Notes: generated by a model not told the origin, from the sequence alone. Shown: positions 52,342-61,396, counted from the first letter of the stretch. The stretch: DNA of 64,000 nucleotides from an uncultured Mycoplasmatota bacterium (GCA_900553855.1 USFG01000006.1:13995-77994), one strand, 5' to 3'. Made by a program: numbers and translations.

Positions 52342-53922
52342 ATGAAGAAAAACGGATTTATGGAAGGTGCTATAATAGCCACTATTGCTATAATAATTTC
52401 AAAAATTTTAGGCGTATTATATGTAATTCCATTTTATAAAATAATTGGTGAACAAGGTGGAGCATTGTATGGTTACGCTTATAATATCTATAATATTTTT
52501 TTAATTATTTCTTCAGCAGGTATACCACTTGCAATAAGTAAAATTACTAGTGAATATGAAACTTTAAAGGAATATGATAAAAAAAATGAAATGTATCGAA
52601 TAAGTAAAAAAATAGTGTATATTTTCTCTCTTGTTGCATTTTTATTATGTTTCTTATTTGCAAAACCACTTGCTAAAGTAATTCTTGGCGATCTTACCGG
52701 AGGAAATACCATCGAAGATGTAAGTTTTGTAATTAGATGTATATCATTTGCGCTTTTAGTTGTACCACTTCTTTCAATTTATCGTGGATATCTTCAAGGA
52801 CATAAGTATATTGAGGCTTCTTCAAAATCACAAGTTATAGAACAAATTGTTAGAATATTTTTTATTCTTGTAGGAAGTTATTTATGTATTAAAGTATTTC
52901 ATTTAAAAATTACATATGCAGTAGGAATTTCCGTATTTTCTTGTGCAATTGGTGCTATAGTTGCTTACATTTACTTAATTATTAAAACTAAAAAATCTAA
53001 TGTTGTAAAGGACAGTAAAAAAGCAATTTCTGATGAAGAAAGAAAAGAAGTTATTAAAAAGATTATCGGTTATTGCATACCTTTTATAATAATAAACATT
53101 TCAAATTCAATTTATAATACAACCGATATGATTTTAATTATACGAGGACTTACTAATTTAGGGTATAGTGCAAAAGATGTTGAAACAATTTCCTCAATAT
53201 TCACAACCTGGGGAAGTAAACTAATAACAATCGTTAAGGCATTTGCCACTGGTCTTACTATAAGTTTAATTCCTTCAATAGTTAGTGCTTATGTTAAAAA
53301 AGATATGGATAAAGCTAATTACTATTTCAACAATTCATTAAAAGTATTACTCTTTATAATAACTCCGCTTACAATATTCTTAAGTATTTTTGCAAAGGAA
53401 ATTTGGTATATATTTTATGGGCAAAGTTACTATGGACCAATAATCTTTAAATACATCATTTTAGTGGCAATACTTGATAGTGCTTATATTATTTTCTTTT
53501 CTGCTTTACAAGGCTTATATAAAACAAAACTTGTATATATTTGCGCATTAAGTGGAATAACAGTTAACGCTCTTCTTGACCTTCCTTTAATGTATTTATT
53601 TAATAGACTTGGAATATACCCATATTATGGAGCAATTACCGCCACTGTAATAGGTTATATAATATCATTAAGTATACCAATTGTTTCATTATATAAAAAT
53701 GATGGATTTAGATATAATGATACAATAAAGTCTCTTCCTAAACTAATTTTTTCAATTTTAATTGCAATTTTTATGTGTGTTATATATAAAAATATAATGC
53801 CAACATTTAATGGTTTTATTGGAAATATGTTATATTTAGGAATAATCGGTTTACTTACACTAACAGTTTATTTCTTAATAAATAAAGATACTATAATAAA
53901 ATTGTTAAAAGAAAAAAAATAA
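52342..53922 (+). CDS. SpoVB/MurJ-type lipid flippase (MOP superfamily)
   Basis: A 526-aa membrane protein with about fourteen helices. The opening GAIIATIAIIISKILGVLYV, then IPFYKIIGEQGGALYGYAY, is the hallmark of the SpoVB/YtgP branch, which moves lipid-linked cell-wall precursors across the membrane. The ATG at 52342 is used because AGGAG lies 12 nt upstream; an in-frame TTG four codons earlier abuts the site. Cortex synthesis or vegetative lipid II flipping are both possible. Confidence 0.88.
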   Translation: MKKNGFMEGAIIATIAIIISKILGVLYVIPFYKIIGEQGGALYGYAYNIYNIFLIISSAGIPLAISKITSEYETLKEYDKKNEMYRISKKIVYIFSLVAFLLCFLFAKPLAKVILGDLTGGNTIEDVSFVIRCISFALLVVPLLSIYRGYLQGHKYIEASSKSQVIEQIVRIFFILVGSYLCIKVFHLKITYAVGISVFSCAIGAIVAYIYLIIKTKKSNVVKDSKKAISDEERKEVIKKIIGYCIPFIIINISNSIYNTTDMILIIRGLTNLGYSAKDVETISSIFTTWGSKLITIVKAFATGLTISLIPSIVSAYVKKDMDKANYYFNNSLKVLLFIITPLTIFLSIFAKEIWYIFYGQSYYGPIIFKYIILVAILDSAYIIFFSALQGLYKTKLVYICALSGITVNALLDLPLMYLFNRLGIYPYYGAITATVIGYIISLSIPIVSLYKNDGFRYNDTIKSLPKLIFSILIAIFMCVIYKNIMPTFNGFIGNMLYLGIIGLLTLTVYFLINKDTIIKLLKEKK

Positions 53923-53956
53923 TGTGGTATAATGTTATAAGATAGGAAGTGTAAAT

Positions 53957-54457
53957 TTGAAATTAGAAATAATGTTACTTATTGTAATTAGTATTGGATT
54001 TGGTATATCATTAATATACTTTATTGGATATAATAAAATTTCTATCATAAAAGCTAAAATGGATGCTGCAAATGATATTATCAGTAAAGCTTTAAAAGAT
54101 AAAAAAGATATAATGAATGAAATATATGATAAATATAAAAAAGTATTAAAAAAGAAAGATTATTTAAAAGATTTTGCAAATTTAAATACTAAGAAAATTA
54201 GTAATTATAATCTTGATATTGAACTTAATAATTATTTAAAAACTATGACTGATTTAAAAGAGGATAATAAAGAACTTAATACAGATGAAATAAATGAGTT
54301 ATTTAACAAAATAGATAGTATTAATGAAGTATTAATTGCCAATAAAAAATACTATAATAAAAACAATAACTTACTTATGAAAACTATTAAAGGTTACATA
54401 AAAGTTATTGCTAAAATAAATAATATAAAAGTTCAGACTTCATATGAAACAAAGTAG
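53957..54457 (+). CDS. LemA-like membrane protein
   Basis: A 166-aa protein with one N-terminal helix (residues 4-24) followed by a long helical domain. KAKMDAANDIISKALKDK and NEVLIANKKYYNKNNNLL are at the places where LemA has its VxxAxSxIxxxLxxR and ARRxYNxxVxxYN motifs. The start is TTG with AGGAAG upstream. The role of LemA proteins is not settled. It may be in an operon with the flippase (34-nt gap). The resemblance is moderate. Confidence 0.55.
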   Translation: MKLEIMLLIVISIGFGISLIYFIGYNKISIIKAKMDAANDIISKALKDKKDIMNEIYDKYKKVLKKKDYLKDFANLNTKKISNYNLDIELNNYLKTMTDLKEDNKELNTDEINELFNKIDSINEVLIANKKYYNKNNNLLMKTIKGYIKVIAKINNIKVQTSYETK

Positions 54458-54476
54458 CGATGCTACTTTTTATTTT
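54451..54476. terminator. Terminator
   Basis: AAAGTAGC-GAT-GCTACTTT is followed by T-rich sequence on the + strand. It overlaps the stop of the LemA-like gene and ends just before the convergent ung. Confidence 0.75.
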
Positions 54477-55129
54477 GACCAATCAATTGGTTTTATGTTA
54501 TTCTTTATTAAAAAGTCATTAGTTTTTGAAAATGGTTTTGAACCAAAGAATCCATTATACGCAGAAAATGGACTTGGATGTGGTGACTCTAATATTAAAT
54601 GTTTAGGATTTGTTATTAAAACTTTTTTACTTCGAGCAAAGTTCCCCCATAAAATAAATACAATTGGCTTTTCACTTAAATTCAACACTTTTATAACATA
54701 ATCTGTAAAATATTGCCAACCTAACCCTTGATGAGAATTGGCTTTATCTTTTTCAACAGTTAATGTACTATTTAACAATAGAACGCCTTCCTTTGCCCAT
54801 CCGGTTAAGTTTCCAGTATTTTTAGGTGGAATACCTAAATCACTATATAACTCTTTATAAATATTTTGAAGTGAAGGAGGAATTTTTACATTATCCTGAA
54901 CAGAAAAAGAAAGTCCGTGTGCTTCACCTTCTCCATGATAAGGATCTTGTCCCATTATAACAACTTTAACATTTTCGAAACTAGTCAATTTAAATGCATT
55001 AAAAATATTTTCTTTAAGAGGATAAATAGTTTTTTCATCATATAGTTTCATAATCATATTATAAAAATTATGAAATCCAGGACTATTCCATATAACGCTT
55101 AATTTTTCATCCCAACTATTACCTATCAC
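54470..55129 (-). CDS. ung: Uracil-DNA glycosylase
   Basis: A 219-aa family 1 UDG that removes uracil from DNA. The water-activating loop VIMGQDPYHGEGEAHGLSF and the C-terminal ESPHPSPFSAYNGFFG (catalytic His, Leu-loop) are intact, as is VFILWGNFARSKK. Normal full length. It is a single gene between the LemA-like and rlmH genes. Confidence 0.96.
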   Translation of the reverse strand: MIGNSWDEKLSVIWNSPGFHNFYNMIMKLYDEKTIYPLKENIFNAFKLTSFENVKVVIMGQDPYHGEGEAHGLSFSVQDNVKIPPSLQNIYKELYSDLGIPPKNTGNLTGWAKEGVLLLNSTLTVEKDKANSHQGLGWQYFTDYVIKVLNLSEKPIVFILWGNFARSKKVLITNPKHLILESPHPSPFSAYNGFFGSKPFSKTNDFLIKNNIKPIDWSK

Positions 55130-55167
55130 ATTATCACCTACATATTTATTTTACTAAACCCCACAAA

Positions 55168-55194
55168 AAAATAAAAGAATAAATCTTTTATTTA
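55168..55194 (-). terminator. Terminator
   Basis: AATAAAAGA (55170-55178) pairs with TCTTTTATT (55184-55192), with A/T tracts giving a T run on the - strand. It ends the dnaB-to-rlmH block. Confidence 0.6.
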
Positions 55195-55628
55195 TGATAA
55201 CTTTCGTTATTTAATATTTTAAAACTACGATAAATTTGTTCAAGCAATACTGCTCTAAATAAACCATGAGGCATAGTTATTTTACCAAAACTAATCTTTT
55301 GATTCACAAAATTTTTTATATTTTCACTTACACCATTACTACTTCCAATTATAAAAGTAATACTACTAAAATGAGCTAATTTATCATTTATTAAAGTTGA
55401 AAATTCTATGCTCGAAACTTCCTCACCCTTAATATCCAAAAGAATTTTATATGATTTATCATTTTGAATAATTTTTAAAAGTTCTTTTTCTTCATCAAAA
55501 ATATTTTCTGAATCTTTTAATTCTAATATAGATATTTTATGATATTTATTAACTCTTTCATAATAATCATTAACAGCATTTACTAAATAATTTTCCTTTA
55601 ATTTACCAAAACAAATAATCTTTATCAT
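55188..55628 (-). CDS. rlmH: 23S rRNA pseudouridine-1915 N3-methyltransferase
   Basis: A 146-aa SPOUT methylase. It shows KIICFGKLKENYL at the start, then ISFGKITMPHGLFRAVLLEQIYRSF and the ending YHK seen in nearly all RlmH. It methylates pseudouridine 1915 in the 70S ribosome. It overlaps the MBL gene upstream by 4 bp (ATGA). Confidence 0.95.
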   Translation of the reverse strand: MIKIICFGKLKENYLVNAVNDYYERVNKYHKISILELKDSENIFDEEKELLKIIQNDKSYKILLDIKGEEVSSIEFSTLINDKLAHFSSITFIIGSSNGVSENIKNFVNQKISFGKITMPHGLFRAVLLEQIYRSFKILNNESYHK

Positions 55629-56383
55629 ATTGTTATTACACTTCCTATATCATTTTTATTAGCACACTGTATTTTTACTTTTGTAGGATCAATGTATTCC
55701 TCAACTGTTTCAAGAGCAAGTTCTTCAGTATTGTTTTTTTCACTTAAATGTAGTAGTACAATATTTTTTGTGTTTTCCGTAATTAATTTTGATAAATAAA
55801 TACCAGTAAATTTATTAGATAAATGTCCAACATCAGATAGTACCCTATCCTGAAGCCATCTTGGATAAGGACCATGTCTAAGCATTTCTATATCATGATT
55901 ACTTTCAATATAATATGCCGTTTTCCCTTTAAAAGATTTAAAATATTTTGAATTTATATAACCTGTATCAGTAATATAAACAAGGGATGACCCTTCATCA
56001 GTTATTACAAAACTACGAATATCTGCAACATCATGGCTCATTACAAATGATTTAATGTCTAAATCTACAATATTTGGATTATCTTCATATATGATTATGT
56101 TTTCTATATCTGATATATCGTTTAATTCAAGTAACATTTTATTTGTAATAACAAGTGTTGCTTTTGTTCCTTTGAAAAATGTATGTAAACTTTTTGTATG
56201 GTCATCGTGAGTATGAGTTAAAAATACATAGTCAATATCTTTATAATCCACTCCGATTTCAGAAAGTTTTTCGCTCAAATATTTTTTTGTTCTTCCTAAA
56301 TCTATTAAAATTTTATAATGACTTGTTTCAACATAAGTTGAATTTCCAGCTGAAGAACTTGCTAAAGTACAAACTTTAATCAT
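55625..56383 (-). CDS. YycJ/WalJ-like MBL-fold hydrolase
   Basis: A 252-aa protein of the YycJ (WalJ) group: SSSAGNSTYVE at the start, LTHTHDDHTK (HxHxDH), ESNHDIEMLRHGPYPRWLQDR and GHLSN with further metal ligands. YycJ is linked to cell-wall and DNA repair control and normally sits close to rlmH and walRK. The walRK genes are absent here. It overlaps both neighbours by 4 bp. Confidence 0.88.
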   Translation of the reverse strand: MIKVCTLASSSAGNSTYVETSHYKILIDLGRTKKYLSEKLSEIGVDYKDIDYVFLTHTHDDHTKSLHTFFKGTKATLVITNKMLLELNDISDIENIIIYEDNPNIVDLDIKSFVMSHDVADIRSFVITDEGSSLVYITDTGYINSKYFKSFKGKTAYYIESNHDIEMLRHGPYPRWLQDRVLSDVGHLSNKFTGIYLSKLITENTKNIVLLHLSEKNNTEELALETVEEYIDPTKVKIQCANKNDIGSVITI

Positions 56384-57870
56384 CTGTACACACTTAATGG
56401 GTTAATTGAATATCCACCTGAATATGGTTGACCATAAAATATTCCTAAATGGCAATGGCATCCATAAGATACACCGGTATTTCCCATTTGCCCTATAACT
56501 TGTCCACGAGTAACTTTATCACCTACTTTAACAGTCATACTATTTGCAATCATATGAGCATAAACTGAATAGTAACCATTACTATGACGAATAACAACAT
56601 TATAACCTGACGCAGGACCAACCATACCACCCAACTGAGAAGAAACTACTTCACCCTCTAAAGCGGCATATATTGGTGAACCACAACCTGTACCAGAAAT
56701 ATCTATTCCATCGTGGAACGCTCCCCATCGCCACTCATAACCACTTGTTATAACTGATGGTTGATTTGTAGGCCAGCCCCAAGTTGTACCCGTATCAATA
56801 TAAGAACCAGAGGTCCATCCACCAGAATATCTATAACCACCTTTAGTGGTAACTTGATCAACTTTTTCTTTAATTTTAACACTGCTTACAATTTCAACAC
56901 CACCTTGTGTTTGACCATTTTTAACAGTATAATTTTCATCAATTCTAGTTATTCCAGTTACACCTGCTGTAGTAATTTCATTAAAATCCGAAGCTTTACT
57001 AGAATCATATTCTACTTTTTTTTCATATGGTATTTCAGTATCCAAAATTTCATTAACATCATAGACAAATGTTAACATTGGATTGATTAGAGTAATATTA
57101 ACATTATCTCCAATAGTAAGGAGGCTATCTCTTGAACTATATTTAGGATTAGCAACCAAAAATTCTTTATAGTTAAGTTTATTTGCTTCCGAAATAGAAT
57201 CAATTGTATCTCCTTCTTTTACGACGTATTTTTCTATCTTATTATTCGGCCCAAATAATAAATATTGGGTTAATGATGATTCATCTTCAAAAATAGTATC
57301 ATTTACTGAAATGTAGCCTTTTTTTATATTTATAATTTCGTCAAAATACATATTTTTAATTACTTTTCCTGTAGTTTCAATTTCTTTTTGAGTATTATTC
57401 ATGAAATTTGTATATTCTTCTTCAGCAATAAACGCAAGCACAAAACTACGGATAGCACTATCAAATACTTTTTTATCAAGAACATTGATAGTAATTTGCT
57501 TTTCATCTTTTTTATAAGTTGCAATATACCCTTCGATTGTAAATGAACCAATATCTGCCATTTTATTATATATTTGTTCTGGAGTAGACAAGACTATATC
57601 ATAAGACGATGTTTTAATAATTTTAAAATTTTCTGGAGGATAAACAGTAGTAACATTATATTTCTTTTTAATTTCTTGTTGTTTACTATTGATTATATCA
57701 TATAACTTTTCATCATTTTTTAAATATCCAACACTTTTACCATCAATAAATACTTCATAGATTTTCTCGGCATCTAAAGAATCATTTTTATCAAAGAAAA
57801 AGCCAACAAAACATAAAATACTTATAATTAATGTAAAAAAAGCAGACTTTATTATATCATTTATTTTCAT
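56380..57870 (-). CDS. M23 peptidase with LysM and G5-like domains
   Basis: A 496-aa anchored endopeptidase with an N-terminal helix (about residues 10-26). LysM is at about 217-262 (YVVKEGDTIDSISEANKL), a G5-like strand domain at about 275-350 (NYTVKNGQTQGGVE), and M23 at about 370-496. Zinc residues are in FHDGIDISGTGCG and HCHLGIFYG, with YAHM between. It should cut peptide cross-links. It fits the wall-remodelling group beside YycJ, and its last bases overlap the next gene. Confidence 0.88.
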   Translation of the reverse strand: MKINDIIKSAFFTLIISILCFVGFFFDKNDSLDAEKIYEVFIDGKSVGYLKNDEKLYDIINSKQQEIKKKYNVTTVYPPENFKIIKTSSYDIVLSTPEQIYNKMADIGSFTIEGYIATYKKDEKQITINVLDKKVFDSAIRSFVLAFIAEEEYTNFMNNTQKEIETTGKVIKNMYFDEIINIKKGYISVNDTIFEDESSLTQYLLFGPNNKIEKYVVKEGDTIDSISEANKLNYKEFLVANPKYSSRDSLLTIGDNVNITLINPMLTFVYDVNEILDTEIPYEKKVEYDSSKASDFNEITTAGVTGITRIDENYTVKNGQTQGGVEIVSSVKIKEKVDQVTTKGGYRYSGGWTSGSYIDTGTTWGWPTNQPSVITSGYEWRWGAFHDGIDISGTGCGSPIYAALEGEVVSSQLGGMVGPASGYNVVIRHSNGYYSVYAHMIANSMTVKVGDKVTRGQVIGQMGNTGVSYGCHCHLGIFYGQPYSGGYSINPLSVYR

Positions 57871-59204
57871 TATTCACCTTGTTCCTTTAAAACACTTTTA
57901 AATAAACCATAATTTAATTCAAATTGTAAATCAATAGTTCCTAAACTACCTTTACGATGTTTAGCAATAATAAGTTCTGCTGGAACGATTGTATTATTTT
58001 GATCTTTAGATTTATCATAATAATCTTTTCTATTAATAAATAGAACCATATCTGCATCTTGTTCAAGTGAACCTGACTCACGAAGATCTGCTAGCATTGG
58101 TACATTACTTTCCCTTTTTTCAGCAGTTCTTGATAACTGTGATAAAGCAATTACTGGAACATCTAACTCTAATGCCATAGTTTTTAAGGATCTTGAAATA
58201 TCTGATACTTCAACCTGTCTTGATTCAACTTTTTTAGAACCACTATTAATTAACTGAAGATAATCTATTATTACAAGTCCAAGTCCTTGTTCACTACTAG
58301 CAAGTCTTCTGCATTTTGCTCTAATTTCAGATATTGTAGTACCAGCATCAGCCTCAATATAAATACTAGTTTGTCCGAGTTGACTCATCGCTTCGTTATA
58401 CCTTTGCCAATCCTTATCATGCATATTTCCTGTTTGTAATTTATATGAATCTATTCTTCCAACTGAGGAAATCATTCTATTTACAAGCATTTCCGCAGGC
58501 ATTTCCAAGTTGAATATTGCTACAGCTTTTTTAGTCGTTCTTCCAGCATAAGATGCCATATTAAGGGCAAGTGCTGTTTTTCCCATACCTGGTCTAGCCG
58601 CTAAAATTATCATTTCACCACCTTGAAATCCAGTTGTAAGTCTATCAAAGTCATAAAATCCTGTTTCTAAACCAGTAATTAATTTTTTATTTTTAGCAAG
58701 CTCCTCAAGTTTATCATGAGCACTTCTTAAAACTTCAGTAATTGGTAAAAGTTCTGAAACGCTACGATTTCTTACCGCTAATAAAATTGTTTTTTCAGCA
58801 TTATCCTGAAGTCTAGAAATATCTTCTTCATTATATGCATTTTCAACAATTTGAGTTGCAGAGGTAATAAGTCCTCTTCTTACATTATAATCTTGTAAAA
58901 TTTGAATATAATAATCAAGATTTGCACTTGTTACAACACTATCTATTACATCCATTATATAATTGATATTAACAATTGATGACTTTTTTGTTTTATCAAG
59001 TTCAGTACTTATTGTAGTAATATCTATAGGTATCTTTTTATCGTGTAAACTTTTTATAGCACAAAAAAGAGTTTTGTTTCTTTCATCAAAAAACATATCT
59101 TCATTAACACTTTCACAAATTTTATCAACTTGATCTTTTGAAATAAATGAAATTCCAAGAACTGACATTTCCGCTTCGGAATTAAATGGTAATGATTGTG
59201 CCAT
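57870..59204 (-). CDS. dnaB: Replicative DNA helicase DnaB
   Basis: Hexameric fork helicase (444 aa). It has the N-terminal DnaB domain (NSEAEMSVLGISFISKD), Walker A AARPGMGKTALAL near residue 202, Walker B LVIIDYLQLI near 308, and the R-finger region ending RKDYYDKSKDQN. Full-length, with no intein. It follows rplI directly, as in most Firmicutes, but without gdpP between. Confidence 0.97.
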   Translation of the reverse strand: MAQSLPFNSEAEMSVLGISFISKDQVDKICESVNEDMFFDERNKTLFCAIKSLHDKKIPIDITTISTELDKTKKSSIVNINYIMDVIDSVVTSANLDYYIQILQDYNVRRGLITSATQIVENAYNEEDISRLQDNAEKTILLAVRNRSVSELLPITEVLRSAHDKLEELAKNKKLITGLETGFYDFDRLTTGFQGGEMIILAARPGMGKTALALNMASYAGRTTKKAVAIFNLEMPAEMLVNRMISSVGRIDSYKLQTGNMHDKDWQRYNEAMSQLGQTSIYIEADAGTTISEIRAKCRRLASSEQGLGLVIIDYLQLINSGSKKVESRQVEVSDISRSLKTMALELDVPVIALSQLSRTAEKRESNVPMLADLRESGSLEQDADMVLFINRKDYYDKSKDQNNTIVPAELIIAKHRKGSLGTIDLQFELNYGLFKSVLKEQGE

Positions 59205-59216
59205 AACTTTCCTTTC

Positions 59217-59657
59217 TTATTTAATTAACTTAATATTTATATTAAATTCAACTTTTTTATGTAATTTTATTTTAACTTTATATGTTCCTAAGCTAGATAA
59301 AGGTGTATCTATTAATATACATTTTTTATCAATATCATAGCCAAGTTCATTTATTTTATCACTTATTTGTTTTGAGGAAACTGTACCAAAGACTCTATCA
59401 TCTTTTCCGGTTTTTACTTTAAATTCAATAATTTTGTCATTTAATTTATTTTTGATTTCAGTTAAATTAGCCACTATTTTTGCTTCTTCATCATTTCTAA
59501 TTTGAATTTGCTTATCTAAAATCTTTTTACTAGTATCAGTGTATGCAACAGCGAGCTTATTTTTTATCAAATAGTTATTTGCGTAGCCATCTGATACATT
59601 TATAATATCATCTTTTCTTCCTTGAGATTTTACATCTTTTAAAAGTATAACTTTCAT
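59217..59657 (-). CDS. rplI: 50S ribosomal protein L9
   Basis: A 146-aa protein with the L9 start MKVILLKDVKSQGRKDDIIN and VSDGYANNYLIKNKLA, a linker helix, and the C-terminal domain with DDRVFGTVSSKQIS. It bridges ribosomes at the L1 side. Preceded by AAGGAGG; 12 nt before dnaB. Confidence 0.97.
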   Translation of the reverse strand: MKVILLKDVKSQGRKDDIINVSDGYANNYLIKNKLAVAYTDTSKKILDKQIQIRNDEEAKIVANLTEIKNKLNDKIIEFKVKTGKDDRVFGTVSSKQISDKINELGYDIDKKCILIDTPLSSLGTYKVKIKLHKKVEFNINIKLIK

Positions 59658-59710
59658 TTAAAATCCTCCTTAAATAATATAACTTATTATAACATAAAAA
59701 TTTCATTAAA

Positions 59711-59740
59711 AAAACCATTTGTTACTATTTAACAAATGGT
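59711..59740 (-). terminator. Terminator of the rpsF-ssb-rpsR operon
   Basis: A perfect 11-bp stem (59714-59724 with 59730-59740), with seven T on the - strand. It includes the rpsR stop codon. Confidence 0.85.
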
Positions 59741-59940
59741 ATTAATGCCATTAAACGAGCATATTTAACTTGTTCAGCAATATGTCTTTGATGTTTTGCA
59801 CATGCGCCAGTCATTCTACGAGGTAATATTTTACCTTTTTCATTGATATATTTATTAATAATCATTACATCTTTATAGTCAACTGATTTACCAGCACACA
59901 TTTGGCATATTCTTTTTTTCTTATGATAAAATTCTGCCAT
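59725..59940 (-). CDS. rpsR: 30S ribosomal protein S18
   Basis: A 71-aa protein: CQMCAGKSVDYKDV with a Cys pair that may bind zinc, then KILPRRMTGACAKHQRHIAEQVKYARLMALIPF. It pairs with S6 on the 30S platform. Last gene of rpsF-ssb-rpsR. Confidence 0.97.
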   Translation of the reverse strand: MAEFYHKKKRICQMCAGKSVDYKDVMIINKYINEKGKILPRRMTGACAKHQRHIAEQVKYARLMALIPFVK

Positions 59941-59956
59941 ATCTTATTCCTCCTTC

Positions 59957-60445
59957 TTAAAATGGAAATTCATCACTACTTATATTAGTTTCATCACTAA
60001 ATTCTTTATAAGGATCCTCAGATATATCGGTAGTTTGCATATTTGTATTAAATGATGGTGCAGAGTAATTATTTGCAGGGGCACTATTATAACTAGGTGC
60101 TGGGTTAGCATTTGGACTTGTATTTCTATTTGAACCACTTACAAATTCAAAATTGTCTATAACTACATCAGTAGTATATCTTTTAGTTCCATCTTGTGCA
60201 TCATAACTACTGTTTCTTATACGACCCTGTGCTAAAATCATACTTCCTTTTGTGCAATACTTATTTAATGTTTGTGCTGTTCTTCCAAAAGCAACACAAT
60301 TTATAAATTCAGTCTCTCTTTGACCCTCTTTGTTTACAAAATCACTAGGGCAAGCTAATGAAAATCTTGATACTTCCATTGAAGCTGAAGTCATTCTTGA
60401 CTCAGGATCTCTTGTAAATCTACCGCATAATATAACTTTATTCAT
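59957..60445 (-). CDS. ssb: Single-stranded DNA-binding protein
   Basis: A 162-aa SSB: an OB fold in residues 1-105 (NKVILCGRFTRDPESRMTS, WVNC-type region as FINCVAFGRTA), a disordered Asn/Pro/Ser linker, and the acidic tip SSDEFPF that recruits repair and replication proteins. It lies between rpsF and rpsR, the standard Firmicutes order. Confidence 0.97.
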   Translation of the reverse strand: MNKVILCGRFTRDPESRMTSASMEVSRFSLACPSDFVNKEGQRETEFINCVAFGRTAQTLNKYCTKGSMILAQGRIRNSSYDAQDGTKRYTTDVVIDNFEFVSGSNRNTSPNANPAPSYNSAPANNYSAPSFNTNMQTTDISEDPYKEFSDETNISSDEFPF

Positions 60446-60446
60446 C

Positions 60447-60734
60447 TTATTCTCCTTTGTTAATAATTAAATGTCTTAAAACATTTTCATTAATACGAAC
60501 TTTACGTTCAAATTCTTTAATAGTATCGTGTTTTGCTTCAACAGTCATAACATAATATGTTCCTGTTAACTCTTTTTTAATTGGATAAGCAAGTTTTCTT
60601 TTGCCCATTTCCTTAAACTCGATGATACTACCTTTATCGTTAGTTATTAAACCTTTTAAACTATCTGCAACTTTTTTTACTTTGTCATCTTCAATAGTGT
60701 TTTTAACGATAAACATTATTTCGTACTTATTCAT
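60447..60734 (-). CDS. rpsF: 30S ribosomal protein S6
   Basis: A 95-aa protein: NKYEIMFIVKNTIED at the start, KEMGKRKLAYPIKKELTGTYYV in the middle, ending NENVLRHLIINKGE. First gene of the operon with ssb and rpsR. Its RBS is held in the hairpin of the upstream leader (60744-60803), which suggests autoregulation by S6:S18. Confidence 0.97.
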   Translation of the reverse strand: MNKYEIMFIVKNTIEDDKVKKVADSLKGLITNDKGSIIEFKEMGKRKLAYPIKKELTGTYYVMTVEAKHDTIKEFERKVRINENVLRHLIINKGE

Positions 60735-60743
60735 CTTTTTACA

Positions 60744-60803
60744 CCTCCTTATGGTCTACTCGGCTTTTTAATGACATAAAAAGCAAGGAGTAATTTCTTT
60801 ACT
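60744..60803 (-). promoter_or_regulatory. rpsF leader, S6:S18-binding motif
   Basis: On the - strand CTCCTT pairs with the Shine-Dalgarno AAGGAG (60785-60790 with 60745-60750). A second stem, GCTTTTTA/TAAAAAGC (60777-60784 with 60763-60770), stacks inside. An asymmetric bulge CGAGTAGACCAT, next to a CCG, follows the inner stem. This matches the layout described for the S6:S18 leader. The promoter is TGGACA-17-TATACT (60834-60839, 60811-60816). Confidence 0.65.
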
Positions 60804-60904
60804 CGCAAGTAGTATAGCAAATTTATTTTGGTTTGTCCATATATTTGGCGAATAAAATTTTTAAAAATGGGGAATTTTATATGAAAATAAAAATAGTAAA
60901 TCAT

Positions 60905-61008
60905 TAAAAAAACCCGTAAATACAGGCTTGAAAGTTCATTTGGTGCCCTTTTGGTGGAAGTATAACAACCACTATGCATAAATTTATAGGTAGTAATAAC
61001 TACTAACT
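60905..61008 (-). ncRNA. Possible small RNA between rpsF and the zinc-ribbon gene
   Basis: On the - strand a TATAAT (61015-61020) is followed by about 100 nt that end in CCTGT-ATTT-ACGGG (60926-60913) and seven T. The stretch has no convincing gene. The -35 is weak, so transcription is uncertain. The terminator could instead be an orphan. Confidence 0.35.
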
Positions 61009-61013
61009 AATTA

Positions 61014-61081
61014 AATTATACTACATTTATTTATAAATTTGTTGAAAAAAATTTAAAAAAACAAAAAAATGTAGTATAATT
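61014..61081. repeat. 15-bp perfect inverted repeat, each arm with a -10 box
   Basis: AATTATACTACATTT at 61014-61028 is exactly complementary to 61067-61081. The arms are 38 nt apart, and each carries TATAAT facing outward, giving two divergent promoter-like ends. The right one serves the gene at 61109; the left one would drive the possible small RNA. It could be a regulator site or an invertible promoter segment. Confidence 0.6.
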
Positions 61082-61108
61082 AGAGTATAAAAAAGGAGGA
61101 AAAATGTT

Positions 61109-61396
61109 ATGAGCAATAATCACTCACAAAAATTTTATTGTTATAGTTGTAATAAAGAAACACTAGGAATAATTTCAGATGTTCAAACATCCCGTGGAAT
61201 AAATCAATGTATTATTTGTACTAACTGTTTTAATATGGTTAGTCTATCACTTCTTGATAAATTCAATAAAAAAGTAGATGAGCTTATAAAAGAAGCTGCA
61301 AAAGCAAAAATAGACCCAACTACTAAATTTGTTGTAGGAAGTAAAGAATATAATGACTATTATTATCCTAAATTTGATGAAAAAGGAATGCATTGA
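61109..61396 (+). CDS. Small zinc-ribbon-like protein
   Basis: A 95-aa protein with two Cys pairs (FYCYSCNKE and CIICTNC), probably a zinc ribbon, then a Lys/Ala helix and a Tyr-rich end (EYNDYYYPKFDEKG). I know no named family. RBS AAGGAGG, 9 nt before the ATG; the closer ATG-TTA-TGA is a dead end. It sits alone between the ribosomal operon and the mobile element. Confidence 0.6.
   Translation: MSNNHSQKFYCYSCNKETLGIISDVQTSRGINQCIICTNCFNMVSLSLLDKFNKKVDELIKEAAKAKIDPTTKFVVGSKEYNDYYYPKFDEKGMH

Noticed and set aside
60749..60979. 76-codon - strand frame upstream of rpsF
   Set aside because: It crosses the terminator, the rpsF promoter and the S6:S18-type leader, has no ribosome binding site, and looks like chance.
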